This document shows positions 1 to 12,600 of a DNA stretch of 64,000 nt, one piece after another (within the stretch, counting starts at the first letter, position 1; every line of letters starts with the position of its first letter). The notes under the pieces were generated by a model. It did not search any database. It had not been told where the DNA came from and worked only from the letters and a program-made list of their open reading frames with translations. This stretch comes from Hydractinia symbiolongicarpus (Eukaryota; Cnidaria; Hydrozoa; Anthoathecata; Hydractiniidae): assembly GCF_029227915.1 (NCBI RefSeq), contig NC_079889.1, positions 5,826,001 through 5,890,000 of the forward strand, given 5' to 3'. A program made the translations under genes and the position numbers.

Positions 1-241
1 GAGTACAAAGTTGGATACATTTTGGTTATGCATATTTTGATTTGTTTTTGCTGTTGTGGTTAATTTTAGAGTACTTGCAGATTAAATTAAATTCCCTGGC
101 TGTGACCACATTGGCTTGGGTTTGCTTTGAGACATTCGTATAAGGAAACTGAATTTTGATATCTTTGAAAAGCTTAGTAAACTAGACTTTACTGTAAACT
201 TCTGGGTATAACGTGCAACTGTAAATTTATGTATGCATTTG

Positions 242-310
242 TGCCTGTTGGTCTAATGGCTATGACACTTTTGCAAATGAGGGATCCAGGTTCGAATCCT
301 TGACAGGGCT
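242..310 (+). repeat. tRNA-like sequence with A and B boxes (SINE head or tRNA pseudogene)
   Basis: The stretch has an A-box (TGGTCTAATGG) and a perfect B-box (GGTTCGAATCC), and a partly paired acceptor stem. The anticodon stem does not pair well. It looks like a decayed Glu-type tRNA or a tRNA-derived SINE head rather than a working tRNA. Confidence 0.55.
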
Positions 311-612
311 AGAAAAAACATAATTATCTTGCACCTGTTGCTATAGCTATATATAGCTATATTGTAGCTATATCAAGGACAATAGTGGAACTTTGAAGAA
401 AAAAAGGGAAGAATTGCATACAGTTCTATCCTCATAGCATCATCATCATCAATTTCAATAATGGAAAATAAAATTTCATATTAAACAAGAGTGTTTTAGT
501 TCATCACAAGAAAATTTAACTAATGTATGTAACCACAATCTGCCATATTATGTCTGGAAAGGGTTTTCGCCTACGAACTTAGGGGATCCTGTTCCCCGCT
601 TCACAACTCTTT

Positions 613-3600
613 CTATATTGATTTCCACTAGGATACATAATCAATTACAGCTATCAAAAGTGAAAAGATACATACTTCCTCCTCCTCACATTTTAAATTT
701 ACATCCTTTTCTCCCTCCTCCACCTCATTGTCATCTTCTTCAAAGTCGTCCGAATAATCTGATTCATCCTCTTCAATAAAGTCATCAGCATAAATACCTG
801 TGTCCATAGATGACATTATTTTAACAGGAACAGCTGAAGCTTCTAAAAATTGAGTTAACTCTCCATAATTCTGGCAAGTGTATTGGAAAATATACTTTTA
901 AAAAATCTTTTATTGAGATCACATGGCAAGTATTCCAAGTCAGATTTTTCATAACTTGAATAGACTTTAAAATGAATTAGGATGCAAGTGCTGTTTTTTA
1001 TAAAAAACCAACGTTATCACAAATATTGGAAGTAAAATTACCTTTATCACATTCAGTTTCATTATTTTGCTGTTCGCGTGGTGTTGTTCTAAGAAAAGTT
1101 AATTCTAGCTGTTTACAATTTCAACTGTACAGTAAACTGGACAAAGTAAGACATATTATATATTTAAGATTTAAGTTTAAAAGAATTAGTTAAATCTGCA
1201 TTTTTTAAAAAAAAATATTTCCAGAAGTATGACAGAAATAAATTCTATTAACCTATTAGCATGCTTCTCTTTTATGTTCTCACAATCTTTTAAAAACTGT
1301 TGAATATGTAGCTGGATAAATGGAAGCTTTAAAATACTTGAAATGCTGAAAGTGAAAAAAAAATGTACATTATGAAGCTAAGGTTTTATTATTTTAATAA
1401 ACTTCTTATATACATTTCCATACAGCTTATAGCAGAGTAAGAATGTCAGATGGCCTTTTAGATAGATTTTTACCTTTTAGTGTGGTACAAGTTAAAATTA
1501 CGCAAGTGCTGTGATCTTAACGTTATCCAAACTATGTTACCTAATGTAAATGCTTTACTCCGTATTATTTTAATTTTTAGAGAAGTGGGGGATGTTTGAA
1601 ATTGTGTCTTAAACGGCATAGCAACTTCCATATAAATATTTAATTTCCATTGTTTAATTTATTTTACCATTTATATTTCGGCTGATCATCTGTTGATAGT
1701 ATGATACACTATAACTTGAAAAAAGCACTTAAGAAAACAAGAGAAAAATAAAAAATAATTTTTTAAGGAAACAGAGCAAAATTTAAAAATTGAATTTTTG
1801 AGGAAACAATGAAAATTTTAAAAATAAATTTTTGAGGAAACAATGCAAAATTGATAATTTTTCGATGTAACAAGGTGAAAGAGAAAAAGAATTATTTGCC
1901 GAATTAACACATTTGTTTCCTGTTTTTGAAAGAAAATTAAGTCATCTAAGGCAGCGTTTACATGGAGCCCGTAATGAGTTTAAACTGGTTTGACTTTCAC
2001 CCCGGTTTGAAATAGCCCTTCTGTTTACATGAACAATTTCGGTACGGCTTGGCCAGGTAATAAAACTCGTCAAATCTTTTTTCTAGTTCCAGTCTTTTCC
2101 GTGCGTATTTTTAGGATTATTTTCAAGATGGCGACGAGCAAAACATATGCTATGAAAAACTTCTCTATGCTTATATCATTTTTTTTAAGTTCGCTGGGTT
2201 CATTGGTTGCTGTGTTTACGAGAAATGTTGAATATCTACTATCACTTCGTAGGAAACAGCAACGACATCTGTTTAATGCTGTGGAAGATCACAATGCTGT
2301 ACTAAGAAAAATGCAGAATTTAAAACATAGGTAGGTTGCTTTTTGCTTCCCTGTCCTGTGCTTTACTAGCTTAATATCCAGAAAGAAAAATTATTGGCTT
2401 TACGACTGAAGTTTTTTTTTATTTAGGGTAAACAAAACACGAAAAAGAAGAAGATGGATCAACCCAGGACGTACTGATCTTTGCTGGCAAAATTTATACT
2501 CTGGAGCGTTGCTGGAACAGGAATGGTGTCAGAACTTAAGAATGGACTACCCTACATTTATGAATTTAGTTGATAAAATCTGTGTAGAAGTTGAACCGGC
2601 ACACAATTCATTTCGAATAGACACTCTTTCTGCTGAGAAAAGAACAGCAATGGTCCTATATTACTTGAAGGATCAAGGCTCTTTACGGATGACGTGTAAT
2701 ACATTTGGTGTATCATTAGCCACTCTTTCCAAGTCGTTAAGATCAGTGTGTGGGGCAATTAATGATATTCTTGGTCCAGAGTTAATAAAATTTCCTTGTA
2801 CAGAGGCTGAACTGAAACATGCTGCAACGCTCTTCGAAAGCAAGTTTGGATTCCCTCAAGCCATCGGTTGTGTTGATGGCACTCATATTCCTATAAAAAG
2901 GCCAACTGAAAATGCACAGGAATACTTCTGCTACAAGATGAAGTACATAAAAAGGCCAACTGAAAATGCACAGGAATACTTCTGCTACAAGATGAAGTAC
3001 TCACTGAATTGTCAAGCTATCTGTGACAAGAAAGGATGCTTTATCGATGTGGAGGTAAAGTGGCCTGGTAGTGTACACGATGCAAGGGTTTTTGCTAACA
3101 GTTCAGTTAGCAAAATGTTTGTGAACAACCGTCTTCCACCTTGTTTACAGGAATTATTGCCTGGGTATACACCAGTACCGCCATTACTAATTGGAGACCC
3201 AGCATACCCATTGTTGCCTAATGTTATGAAAGAATTTAATTCATGCAGCAGTTCAAAAGAATTGATTTTTAATAACCAATTACGTCGTGCCAGAAATCAA
3301 ATTGAATGTGCCTTTGGACGGTTAAAAGCAAGATGGAGAATTTTAAATCGGTGTCTCGATGTTGAATTGGATTTTGCAATGAATCTCATTTACTCTTGTT
3401 TTGTTCTTCACAATTATTGTGAAATAAATAAGGTTGATGTGCATCCTGACTTGCTCCAAGTACAAATGATGAACGAAGAACGATGTCAAAATTGTGAACA
3501 TCATAACCAAGTTTATCGGCTATACACGTACAACTCACATCGAGGAAAAGCTGTCAGAGATTCTGTGATGGAATACTTGCACAATAAAATGGAAAATTAA

Positions 3601-6600
3601 ACTATGAACATTTGTTTTTATCTTGTATTATATTGTATTTTTTATAGATAGAAATGTTTGTGAAAAACTGTCTTTTTAACTTGTATATTGTATTTTTTAT
3701 AAATATTTTAGTCACTCCACTAAATGATGTTTTATTTTTTATTGTATCCAAACACTCACAAATATTGATGCTATGTTTTTTCTGACCAGGTGTTTTTAAA
3801 ATGTGCTTTAAATGGCGTAAGCTACACCTTAGAGGGAATCCAAGGTATAAAATGATGTTGGACTTACGTGGATAAATTTATGGATTGTGAGCACCACAAC
3901 CAAGTCAATCGGTTGTAGACATACAACTCCCAACGTGGAAAACCTGTCAGGGAGTTGGTGATGGAATACCGTTATGATAGGCAGTAACATTTTTATCATT
4001 GACAAATCCCCTGAGGTATATAAATAACTAATTTTTCTTTTATAACAATAATGAGACTGAAAAATAATAACAATGGCAAGGCTGATATGTTTCTGATTTT
4101 TTTCTGAAAAACACTCCTTAAAAGTTATTTTCGCGCAGCCAATTGTTCACACAGTACCTTACCGAGAAATTTTCGCGTGAACATATCTTCGCGGATCATA
4201 TTGAGAAACATTTGTTGCTTCAAAAATATGAAAAACTTGTTAAAACACTGCATACTGAACCAAAGGACGAGATCTTTTCGGTTGTTATTTTTCGAACACA
4301 AATCATGCAGTCATAAGGGATGATCCGGATCTTCCAAAAAAGAAAAATATTTGAAATTTTACAGACAAAAATAAAAATTCCGCGCATAATAATTTTGACA
4401 CACATACCATTTGCGCATATTAATTTTGGTGCATGGCAAGAAAGTTGAGAATATGTACACGTATAACATGTCATATCAGGAAAAGTAGCTTCAAAGAAAA
4501 CAAGTCGGTGTAGAGAAAATATATAAAAGATATACAAAAACTCTTTAAAAAATAAAAAAAAAACTATCTTTCAAATTATTTGTCACTAGATGGTGTTTGC
4601 GGTGGCGACATAAATGGTGGTTGGTAAGGGTGAGCACTATGACCTTGGGTGTTGTAAAATGGGTACATAGGAGGCTGTGTCTGAGTTTGAGACTGTAAAA
4701 ACACATTTGCTAACAAACCCAGTCCATCTTTTATGCCATTCCCTATCAGGTTCATGGACTCTGTCATGCCTTTGATGGCTTCCTCAGTTTGTTGCAGAGA
4801 TCTTCGTGTCAACTCTGTATTCTCCCGTTTTAACTCCAGTTCCTCTCTTGCTAGGTCGACCAGCATCATATCGCGTTGGTGCGCAGATAATTTTTTTTGC
4901 ATATTTACTCTCTTGCCCTTGTCTTCAGGAACGGACTCCTCAGGCACGGTTTCTACTTGCTCCTCCTCCTCCTCTTCACTAACATTACCAACATCTTGAT
5001 CCATTGTTTGCAGTGACACCCTGCCTGTGGGTATGGCAGTCACGGATGGGCATCCACCCCATATCTCCCGAAGCAGCTCGTAATTGTCAGCAACCAGTCT
5101 TCCCGAACCGGAACGAGTACCCCGATCTACTGCTTGCTTATATCCACGTCTCAACTCCCTGATCTTATTCTTGACCCTAGTGTATCCTTCTTTTTTTAGT
5201 TTATCTAATTTTTCTATCCTTTTCTTATAGTTGGTGTTGTTTTCGTCTTCGCCTCTTCTTGGAATTGATTCTGGCCCAAAATCCGATATACGAAATAATT
5301 TGCTCATTTCGGTTCAAAGGTCAATATACATCTTTACAAAATCTGCTTCAAAATCTACACCTTCGTAACTTTTCGAGCCTTTATACTCGTGTAGATTCTG
5401 AAGCAGTTTTTCCACCATTTCATCGTTCCAGGTCCATCTTTTTTCCTTCACTGCCTTTCTCTTTTGACCTACCCTGATGCCTGATGATGGTGCTGCAGTC
5501 TGCTGCAGCGGCGGTGGTGGGTTTTCTGGAAATTCGTCAGCAGGGTAAAAATTTTCATGGATATCACTAGCGTTGATCGTATTCAGCTGGTTTTCAGGGC
5601 GGCTATAAAATTCTGACACAATCGATGTAGGTTGTGATTCTTCATCACCACTGCTGTCATCATTTCCACCGCTTGACATTTCCCTGATGGTAGCAGATAC
5701 AGATTTTTTACTAAAAAAGTAATAATACTAGCTATAAATCAGAAAATTAGGAAAATGCCTAGCTAGCTAGCTAGCTAGCTACGTAGTTTAATAAAAACTT
5801 TGGTTTGGAAAGTTTTTTAGGTAAGTAGCTAAGGAAAACTGAAGAATGCTTGACATATTTCTGTAGTTGTCAAAAAGAGAAGGCTCACCTCAAACCTAAT
5901 CTTCTACGTTTAAATCGTTTTATGGCATCGAGAGTTGATTGTTCGTTGTTGCTCATGTTTACAAATTTCAAAATGAAAGGATCGTACAGTTATTTCGCTC
6001 CGTTTTGTTGCTTTCAGATCTGCGCATGTCTATAATTGAATTGACGCATGCGTAAAAAAACTTGATAAGGCTAGCATACTGTTTACATGAACATTCAAGA
6101 CCGGTTTGAAATCTCGAACCTATTTCTCATGCCGGTTTGACGTCAAACTGGTTTGACTTTCAGAATGGGTGTATTAATGTAAATGGTAATAGGGATGTGA
6201 CCAGGGGCCGTAACGAAATTTAAAGCCGTAGTGAAATTCGCTACGGGTGTAGTGGAATCTCAAACCAGTTTGAACTCACTACGGGCTTCATGTAAACGCT
6301 GCCTAACACAGGTATTATCTTGTCTGGGGAATGAAAAATAGCAGTCACTGGTTACGTTGGGCAGGTGATCGTTTTAAAAAGTTGCAACATGACTATAAAT
6401 TAAATTTGGTCATTTAAAACAGCTTATACAGGTGACCGTTATAACATGTTTGACTGTAGTACCCATGTTCAGAACTATGAAAAAATAATTTTTCATTCAA
6501 CTCAATCTCCACTGAAGTACTAACTAATAAGTTTGAATTTCAAATTTGCACAAATGTTTTTTTTTGTGCTTTTCCATTGTACTTTTTTACCTTGAAACTG

Positions 6601-9600
6601 CGATGATAACTGAACAATTCAATTTAAAAAAACAAAAAAAAAACAGCATGGTTTTGTCTTAATATTCATTTATCGGGGTTCCAAAAATACAGGTACATCA
6701 ACAATTTTTTTTAAGGATAAAAAAAAAAAAATTTTACTGAATAAAACCTACAAATAAAGTTTATTTTATATATTTTCCTGTCCTTCTTATTTTTTAATAA
6801 AAATAATTTTTTTATAAATTACAAGCTTTTCCTTTATATATATAATTGGCATAAATAACAACTTGGGTGCTTCATGTATTTTATACATTATTTGCAATCA
6901 GTTTTAATAACCTACAACTGCATTGACGTCAGAGAACTATCAAGTTTTCAGTAAGTAGCAGCTACGAACATTAAAGCTGCTTCACATTATTACATGTTTT
7001 TAGACAGGACAAGAAATGAGTTTTACCTGGCTGATATAAACAATTTCTCTGAAAACCTACAACGCTAAACACCTCAAAAATGCATATCACAGAGTACTCA
7101 GCCAGTTAATATTATCAAGTTTTAAACCGAGACAGACTAAATCCTTGGGGAAATAACAGAACCTAACTATTGTTTTGTTTAAATGTAGTGACTGCTTAAA
7201 GATTGTAATGGCTGTATTAACTCATATTTGTACACTGATAAAGAAAACTGCTACCTTTCCCCCAACAATCTTTGATAAGAACAAACAAAAACAAAAGTTT
7301 ATTTCATGTGGCCATGTCGAAGCACAGCTTTGTTCATTCTAAATGTTTGCGCAGTTAGAGACTGGGTAAAAAATTTAATATGCGTAACTATGTGTTTGAC
7401 GTCAGTTGTTATATACTACTTTCGGGACTTAACACAAGAAAAAGCATAAACGCATCTTAGTGTTATAAGTATAGATTGCATTCTAGTTGTTCGATACATT
7501 CTTTAAACTTTTTTTAAAACAATTTTTCAATAAAAATGGCGACTAAAAGCAATAACATTAACATTATTGACTTTCAATATTAACCCATTAGAGCGAGTGC
7601 CTCGGAAACCCTGTCCAGTTTTAATGATTCGGAAGAGGTGTATGTCGTTTCATACCCTCTTGTGTTGTGAATAGGATACGTTAGGATTACCCTAGTCCCG
7701 GACGATGACAACTAATGAAATGTATTTATAATAACTCTAATGATATATCGTAGATATTATTTATTGTTTATCCGTTATTATTAGTTTAGGGGAATCGAAC
7801 CCCGGTCTTCCGCACAAAGTGTGAGAGTTACACAGCCATTAAAATTTGCGTTGGCATTCACCACTGCCGACAAAATTGCTGACGTAAAATGTTAAGGTAG
7901 CGTAATTGCATCGGCAAAAAGATTGCCGACGTAATTTTGTTGTAAAATTTTTAAAAAACAGCAATTGTGGTATTGTTTGAGCTACTCCCACTCATTGCGA
8001 CTAAAGAAAAATTACACTTGTTTTTTAGTAAGTTAGGCCATTATCACTAACTAAAATCATTCAAGCTACAGAAATACTGTGATGCCATTCGATTCGCACT
8101 AATAATAGAAAAAAATGTATATCGTCCCACTTGACACAGCAGGCAATAAGTCGGGTCGGGCCTGCCCTCGGTTATTGAGGAGAGACGTTCTGCGAAGACT
8201 CTAACGTTTGAGTCTCCTGTACAGTTTTGCTTCATGTTAAACTGTGCCAGTGACAAGCATTTTCGAAGCACGTCACCGGCGACTTCAGCAATATACAACA
8301 CAATTATGCTGACCTAATGAGTTTAACTTGAAACATACAAAGACAGTTGGCAGTGAACTATTAACTATCACCATCGGGAAGGCATGTCAATGAGACTTGT
8401 AATTCATTGCCATTTGTCATTATCTTAGGAGATCAATACATCGAATTTATGAGAAGTCTAGCCCCAATATAAGGTGAAAGGCGAAAGTGTTTGCCAGCTG
8501 AAAAATTTCACTACAAAAAAGTACTGCCGACGCAAAGCAGTTGAATTGTCAGAGCATAGCCTCCCATATTTCGGAGTATTATCTCTGCCCATTGCTTGGA
8601 ACTATGCTTTCTGTAACTTATCATCTTTAGGAAAGCGGAAGAAACTTCTATCTTTTTCGCACTGACTTTTATTACTGCAGCAATACGCAGCACACGAGGC
8701 CAAGATTCTTCCACAAACCCAAAGATTTTAGCGCACATCTTATTGAGATATAAAACTTAGGGCCCGGTTTTCACGAAAATATTTTCGAACACATATTTTA
8801 CATTCAAAACTCGGGCTGATATTGCAGTTTTACCTAATTAGTATAATATTACAACATTATAAATACGTTTTGTCAATGAAAAATTTAAAAAAGTGTAATT
8901 GGTTGCACGATATTGTTGATCTTCTATCTAGGCGATTACTAATAAGAATCACTTGGTGGTGGGTTTTTAATTGTGTTGAACCAGTATCATTGGTAATTCG
9001 TTGTGTTTAGTTAAAGTGGTGTTCCATAGTGTTGAGTTGAATCAATCACACTAATTTAGCGTTGCGTTATAACACAGAAAGAATTATTGCGAAGATAATC
9101 TACAGGTTTGTCTTACATAATGTATTCCAAATTAACAATGGTAGCAGAGGAATAAAAGTGAAATGTCAAAAAGTTGGGTCCCCCCACCATCATTAGACAA
9201 AGAGACGAGTAACAAAGTTTGGAAAAAAGAAGTGCAAATATGGCAAGCACTGACAGAATTAAAGGCAAAAAAACAAGGGCCAGCTATATTCATGGGCTTA
9301 AAAGGGAAAGCTAAAGAATCAGTTCTAGAATTAGACATTGAACAGATAAGTAAAAGCTAATATTGACAGATTGGACAAAAAATATTTAAAAGATGAGAAT
9401 CAAACTGCTTACCTAGCTTATGAAACCTTTGAAAGATTTAAGCGACCGCCTGAGATGAGTATGAATGACTATCTTATAGAGTTTGAACAGTTATACCAAA
9501 TGATCCATAGAGTTATAGAGTTTGAACGGTTATACCATAAGATCCAAGGACATCATATGGTGCTTCCTGATGGAGTGTTGGCATATAGAGTTCTACAAAG

Positions 9601-12600
9601 TGCCAACCTTACACCAGAGCAGCAACAGTTAGCAAGAGCAACTTTAAATGAATTACGGTATGAAGCAATGGTACAGCAGTTAAAGAAAATATGTGGGGAT
9701 ACTGTGGCCTCATTAGAAACAAATAATGAAGTAAAAATAGAACCAGTTCTTCAGGCAAGTGCAGATACAATTGAGCAAAATTACTTCACTCAAAGAGGGG
9801 GATATCAACGCTCAAGGTTTAGAAAAGGAAGACCTGCAGCTGCTTAAATCAGAGATATGCAGGAAGAAAAACCAGATCCAACAATAGAAGAATGAATCCA
9901 CCCGATCAATCTGGAAGTCCATCAAGATGCAATATTTGCCAATCTATATATCACTGGACTTCAAACTGTCCACACTCTTATGAGAACCAGGAACCCGAGG
10001 ATGTTAGAAAAGATGACAGTCATTCTAAGGTTACGTTTTTTGCAAAAATCAGGGAAGATGAAATGCAATCTCTGGTTGGTGAAACCCTGTCATGTGCAGT
10101 TTTAGACTGTAGTTGCACAAAGACCGTTTGTGGTAATACTTGGTATCAATGTTTTATTGAAATTGATAGATTACCAGAAGAGCATCCCAGGCAAATGAGA
10201 TTTAAATTTGGAGATAGTGAAGCAGTTTGTTCTATAAAAAGAGTGTTCTTACCTGTAATTATTGTCTCAAAAGAAGTTTATCTAGAGACAAAAATTGTCC
10301 CAAACGAAATTCCTTTGTTACTGAGTCAAGCTTCCATGGAAAAAGCAGAGGCAGTTTTATATTTTAGCAATGATTTGGTTACAATGTTTGGAGAATACCA
10401 TCCTTTAAAATTTACAACTTTGAACAACAACATTATAGAGATGAATGGAAAGAGACATGACCACTTGTTACCCCAGGTTGCCTTTGTTTGTGCAAGTTCA
10501 AAATCAAGAAAAAGTAAGATTATTAAACTTCATCGTCAATTTTGCCATCCAAGTGCTGAAAAATTAAAATCTCTTATCAAAGCATCTAATTCCTTCTTAA
10601 ATGACCGAAGTGAAAAGGGCACTCCAGTGAAAAAAAAATATTTGAAAAAATGTTATTTTGATAAGACAATACATAAATATGTCAAAATAAACCTTTTACA
10701 ATCGTTAAAAATCTTTATTTATACCTTAATCGGGTTTGTAAACATCTTCAATTTCAAATAAATTTGCAAGGTCGCGTAAAGTTGAGAGGGCTAGGTCCGA
10801 ATAAATGAGCACACGTCACATCGTGCAGAAAGTCCGTGAGCTCAGCAGCACGCCTTCTAAAAGTTTTGTTTACTTACTGTTTACATTGTTCGTTGATAAG
10901 ACGTGTTGTAATAAAGACGAAGATTATAACTCAGAAAACTTAGAATCGGATAATTCTCTTCATGAAAAAGACTTTACAAAGCTACCATACAACTTTACAC
11001 CTCTTTTGTCTTACAAGGGAGATATTAATATTGATGCAAAGTGACCTGATGCCTTTTACTGACTCAAAGCATAATATTTTCTTTTTAAAGAAATAAAAAA
11101 TATATTTAAAATCTCTTTTTTTTACATTCTTTTCGTAAAAACTTTATCGTTTGCTTCAGTAAAAAACCTTTCTTACATTACAAGCTTTTTTGCACACAAA
11201 TGCGCACAAATTTTATGTAACGTTGGAATTTTCTCCATGATGGAGGACCATTGAAATGCGTGATCGAAAGATCGAATAATGTTCATGTTATGATAAGTTG
11301 GTAAAACGGGGGTATTAATATTGTATAAATAAAAATCATTCTTATGATTATGGTAGGTCATAAATGCGTTGCAGAAGCTACTGATTTATACGTGGTTGTT
11401 TTGAAAAGCTGTTTTAGAAACTGCATTAGCAGCCTTAAGAGCCTTAAGATTGAAGAAAATGGGCACATTTATCCCCTGAAAATATTCAGCAGATCCTTCA
11501 TCAAAAAAGCTTCTTTTTTGAAAAACAAAGAATATAAACTTGAGCACTACGAAAGATACATGTGTAACTAAAAAATTTTTTGTCAGTGTTTGTATTGGAA
11601 ATTGGTATAATGCCCTTTTATTTAATATAAAAATGTTCAAAACGTTATTTGGTTGTGTTCTGTGAATATAAGTACAAATAATGAAATAAGAAGAAATGAG
11701 AAACTTTGATCGCGTTTGCTAGCTAAAATGGCATTTTTACGAAGTGGCAATATTTTAATATGGAAGTTTATTTCCTGGAGATCTCTTTTAAAAGGAATAT
11801 CTGTGAAGTGCGACAAACAAATATAAAAACTTTGATCGCTTGGTAGATCACCTGCACGACGTATTTTGTTTAGCTAGCTATTTTTGTCTGAGTTATTTCT
11901 TTTTCAGACAGGATTCTGTGAAAACTGACTTTTTTACACTTCTCTGATGAATGCTACATCGAAACGCAGAGCACCTAACCATTTTTTGAAAATTTAAACG
12001 TAAATTACATACAAAAAGTGATTTAAATGTAAGCTATAAGTCTTAACATGGACGTTCTCTGTGCTTGCTTAAACTTTCTGTACAATGTGATGTCATTATT
12101 TATAATCGGGTCCAGTCCTAAATGAAATCTCGCCCGTCTGTTTTTTTATGAGAAAAAAATTGAATATGCGAAGGCTAGTACAACAATTTTAAATAAGGAA
12201 AACAAGTGAAGTAATTTTTTTTTTATTTCTTATGCTTTTCTGAGTACGTATAAAACAAAAAAGAAAAAAGTGATTTTTACTGGAGTTCCCCTTGAAGTTA
12301 TGAAAGTCATCGTTGAAGTATCAAACTCTTGTGAAGTGTGCATCAAATAGAGAAAACCAAGAATGTGACCTATTGATGGCTTACCAATGTCATCAGAATT
12401 TAACCAGTGTGTGGCTCTAGATCTTGTGCAACTTTCGCAATATCATTATCATAGATGTTTTTACCAGATTTTCATCAGCAAAATTGACAAAGACAAAAGA
12501 CAAAGATGTAATAACAGATATTATTTTTGAAATTTGGTTAGCCCGATTTGGTCAACCAAGGAAGTTTCTAGCTGATAATGGTGGAGAATTTGTTAAAAAA

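Larger units (their letters stand above)
1950..6303. mobile_element. Complete PIF/Harbinger DNA transposon
   Basis: Terminal inverted repeats of about 44 bp start GGCAGCGTTTACATG at 1950 and end with the reverse complement at 6303. They are flanked by the 3-bp duplication TAA (1947-1949 and 6304-6306), the TWA target type of this superfamily. The 4354-bp element carries the usual two genes, a DDE transposase on plus and a Myb/SANT-like protein on minus. It sits inside the long NEK intron between 1345 and 16172. The Myb gene has an in-frame stop, so this copy is probably not autonomous. Confidence 0.93.

Noticed and set aside
242-310. Functional tRNA gene
   Set aside because: The boxes are good but the anticodon stem and acceptor pairing are poor; called tRNA-like only.
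628-816. Acidic 62-residue reading frame as a gene of its own
   Set aside because: The first 47 residues belong to the last large NEK exon (676-860); the rest is intron read-through after the GTATGT donor.
4733-4999. Plus-strand Ser-rich frame
   Set aside because: It is the antisense shadow of the Harbinger Myb-like gene.
8047-8738. Possible extra kinase exons in the long intron
   Set aside because: Exons 16172-16251 and 1253-1345 already join in phase and give the conserved RPS-x-x-x-IL motif with nothing missing.
11344-11640. Overlapping frames on both strands inside the integrase insertion
   Set aside because: They have no domain, are AT-rich and overlap each other; treated as non-coding transposon interior.
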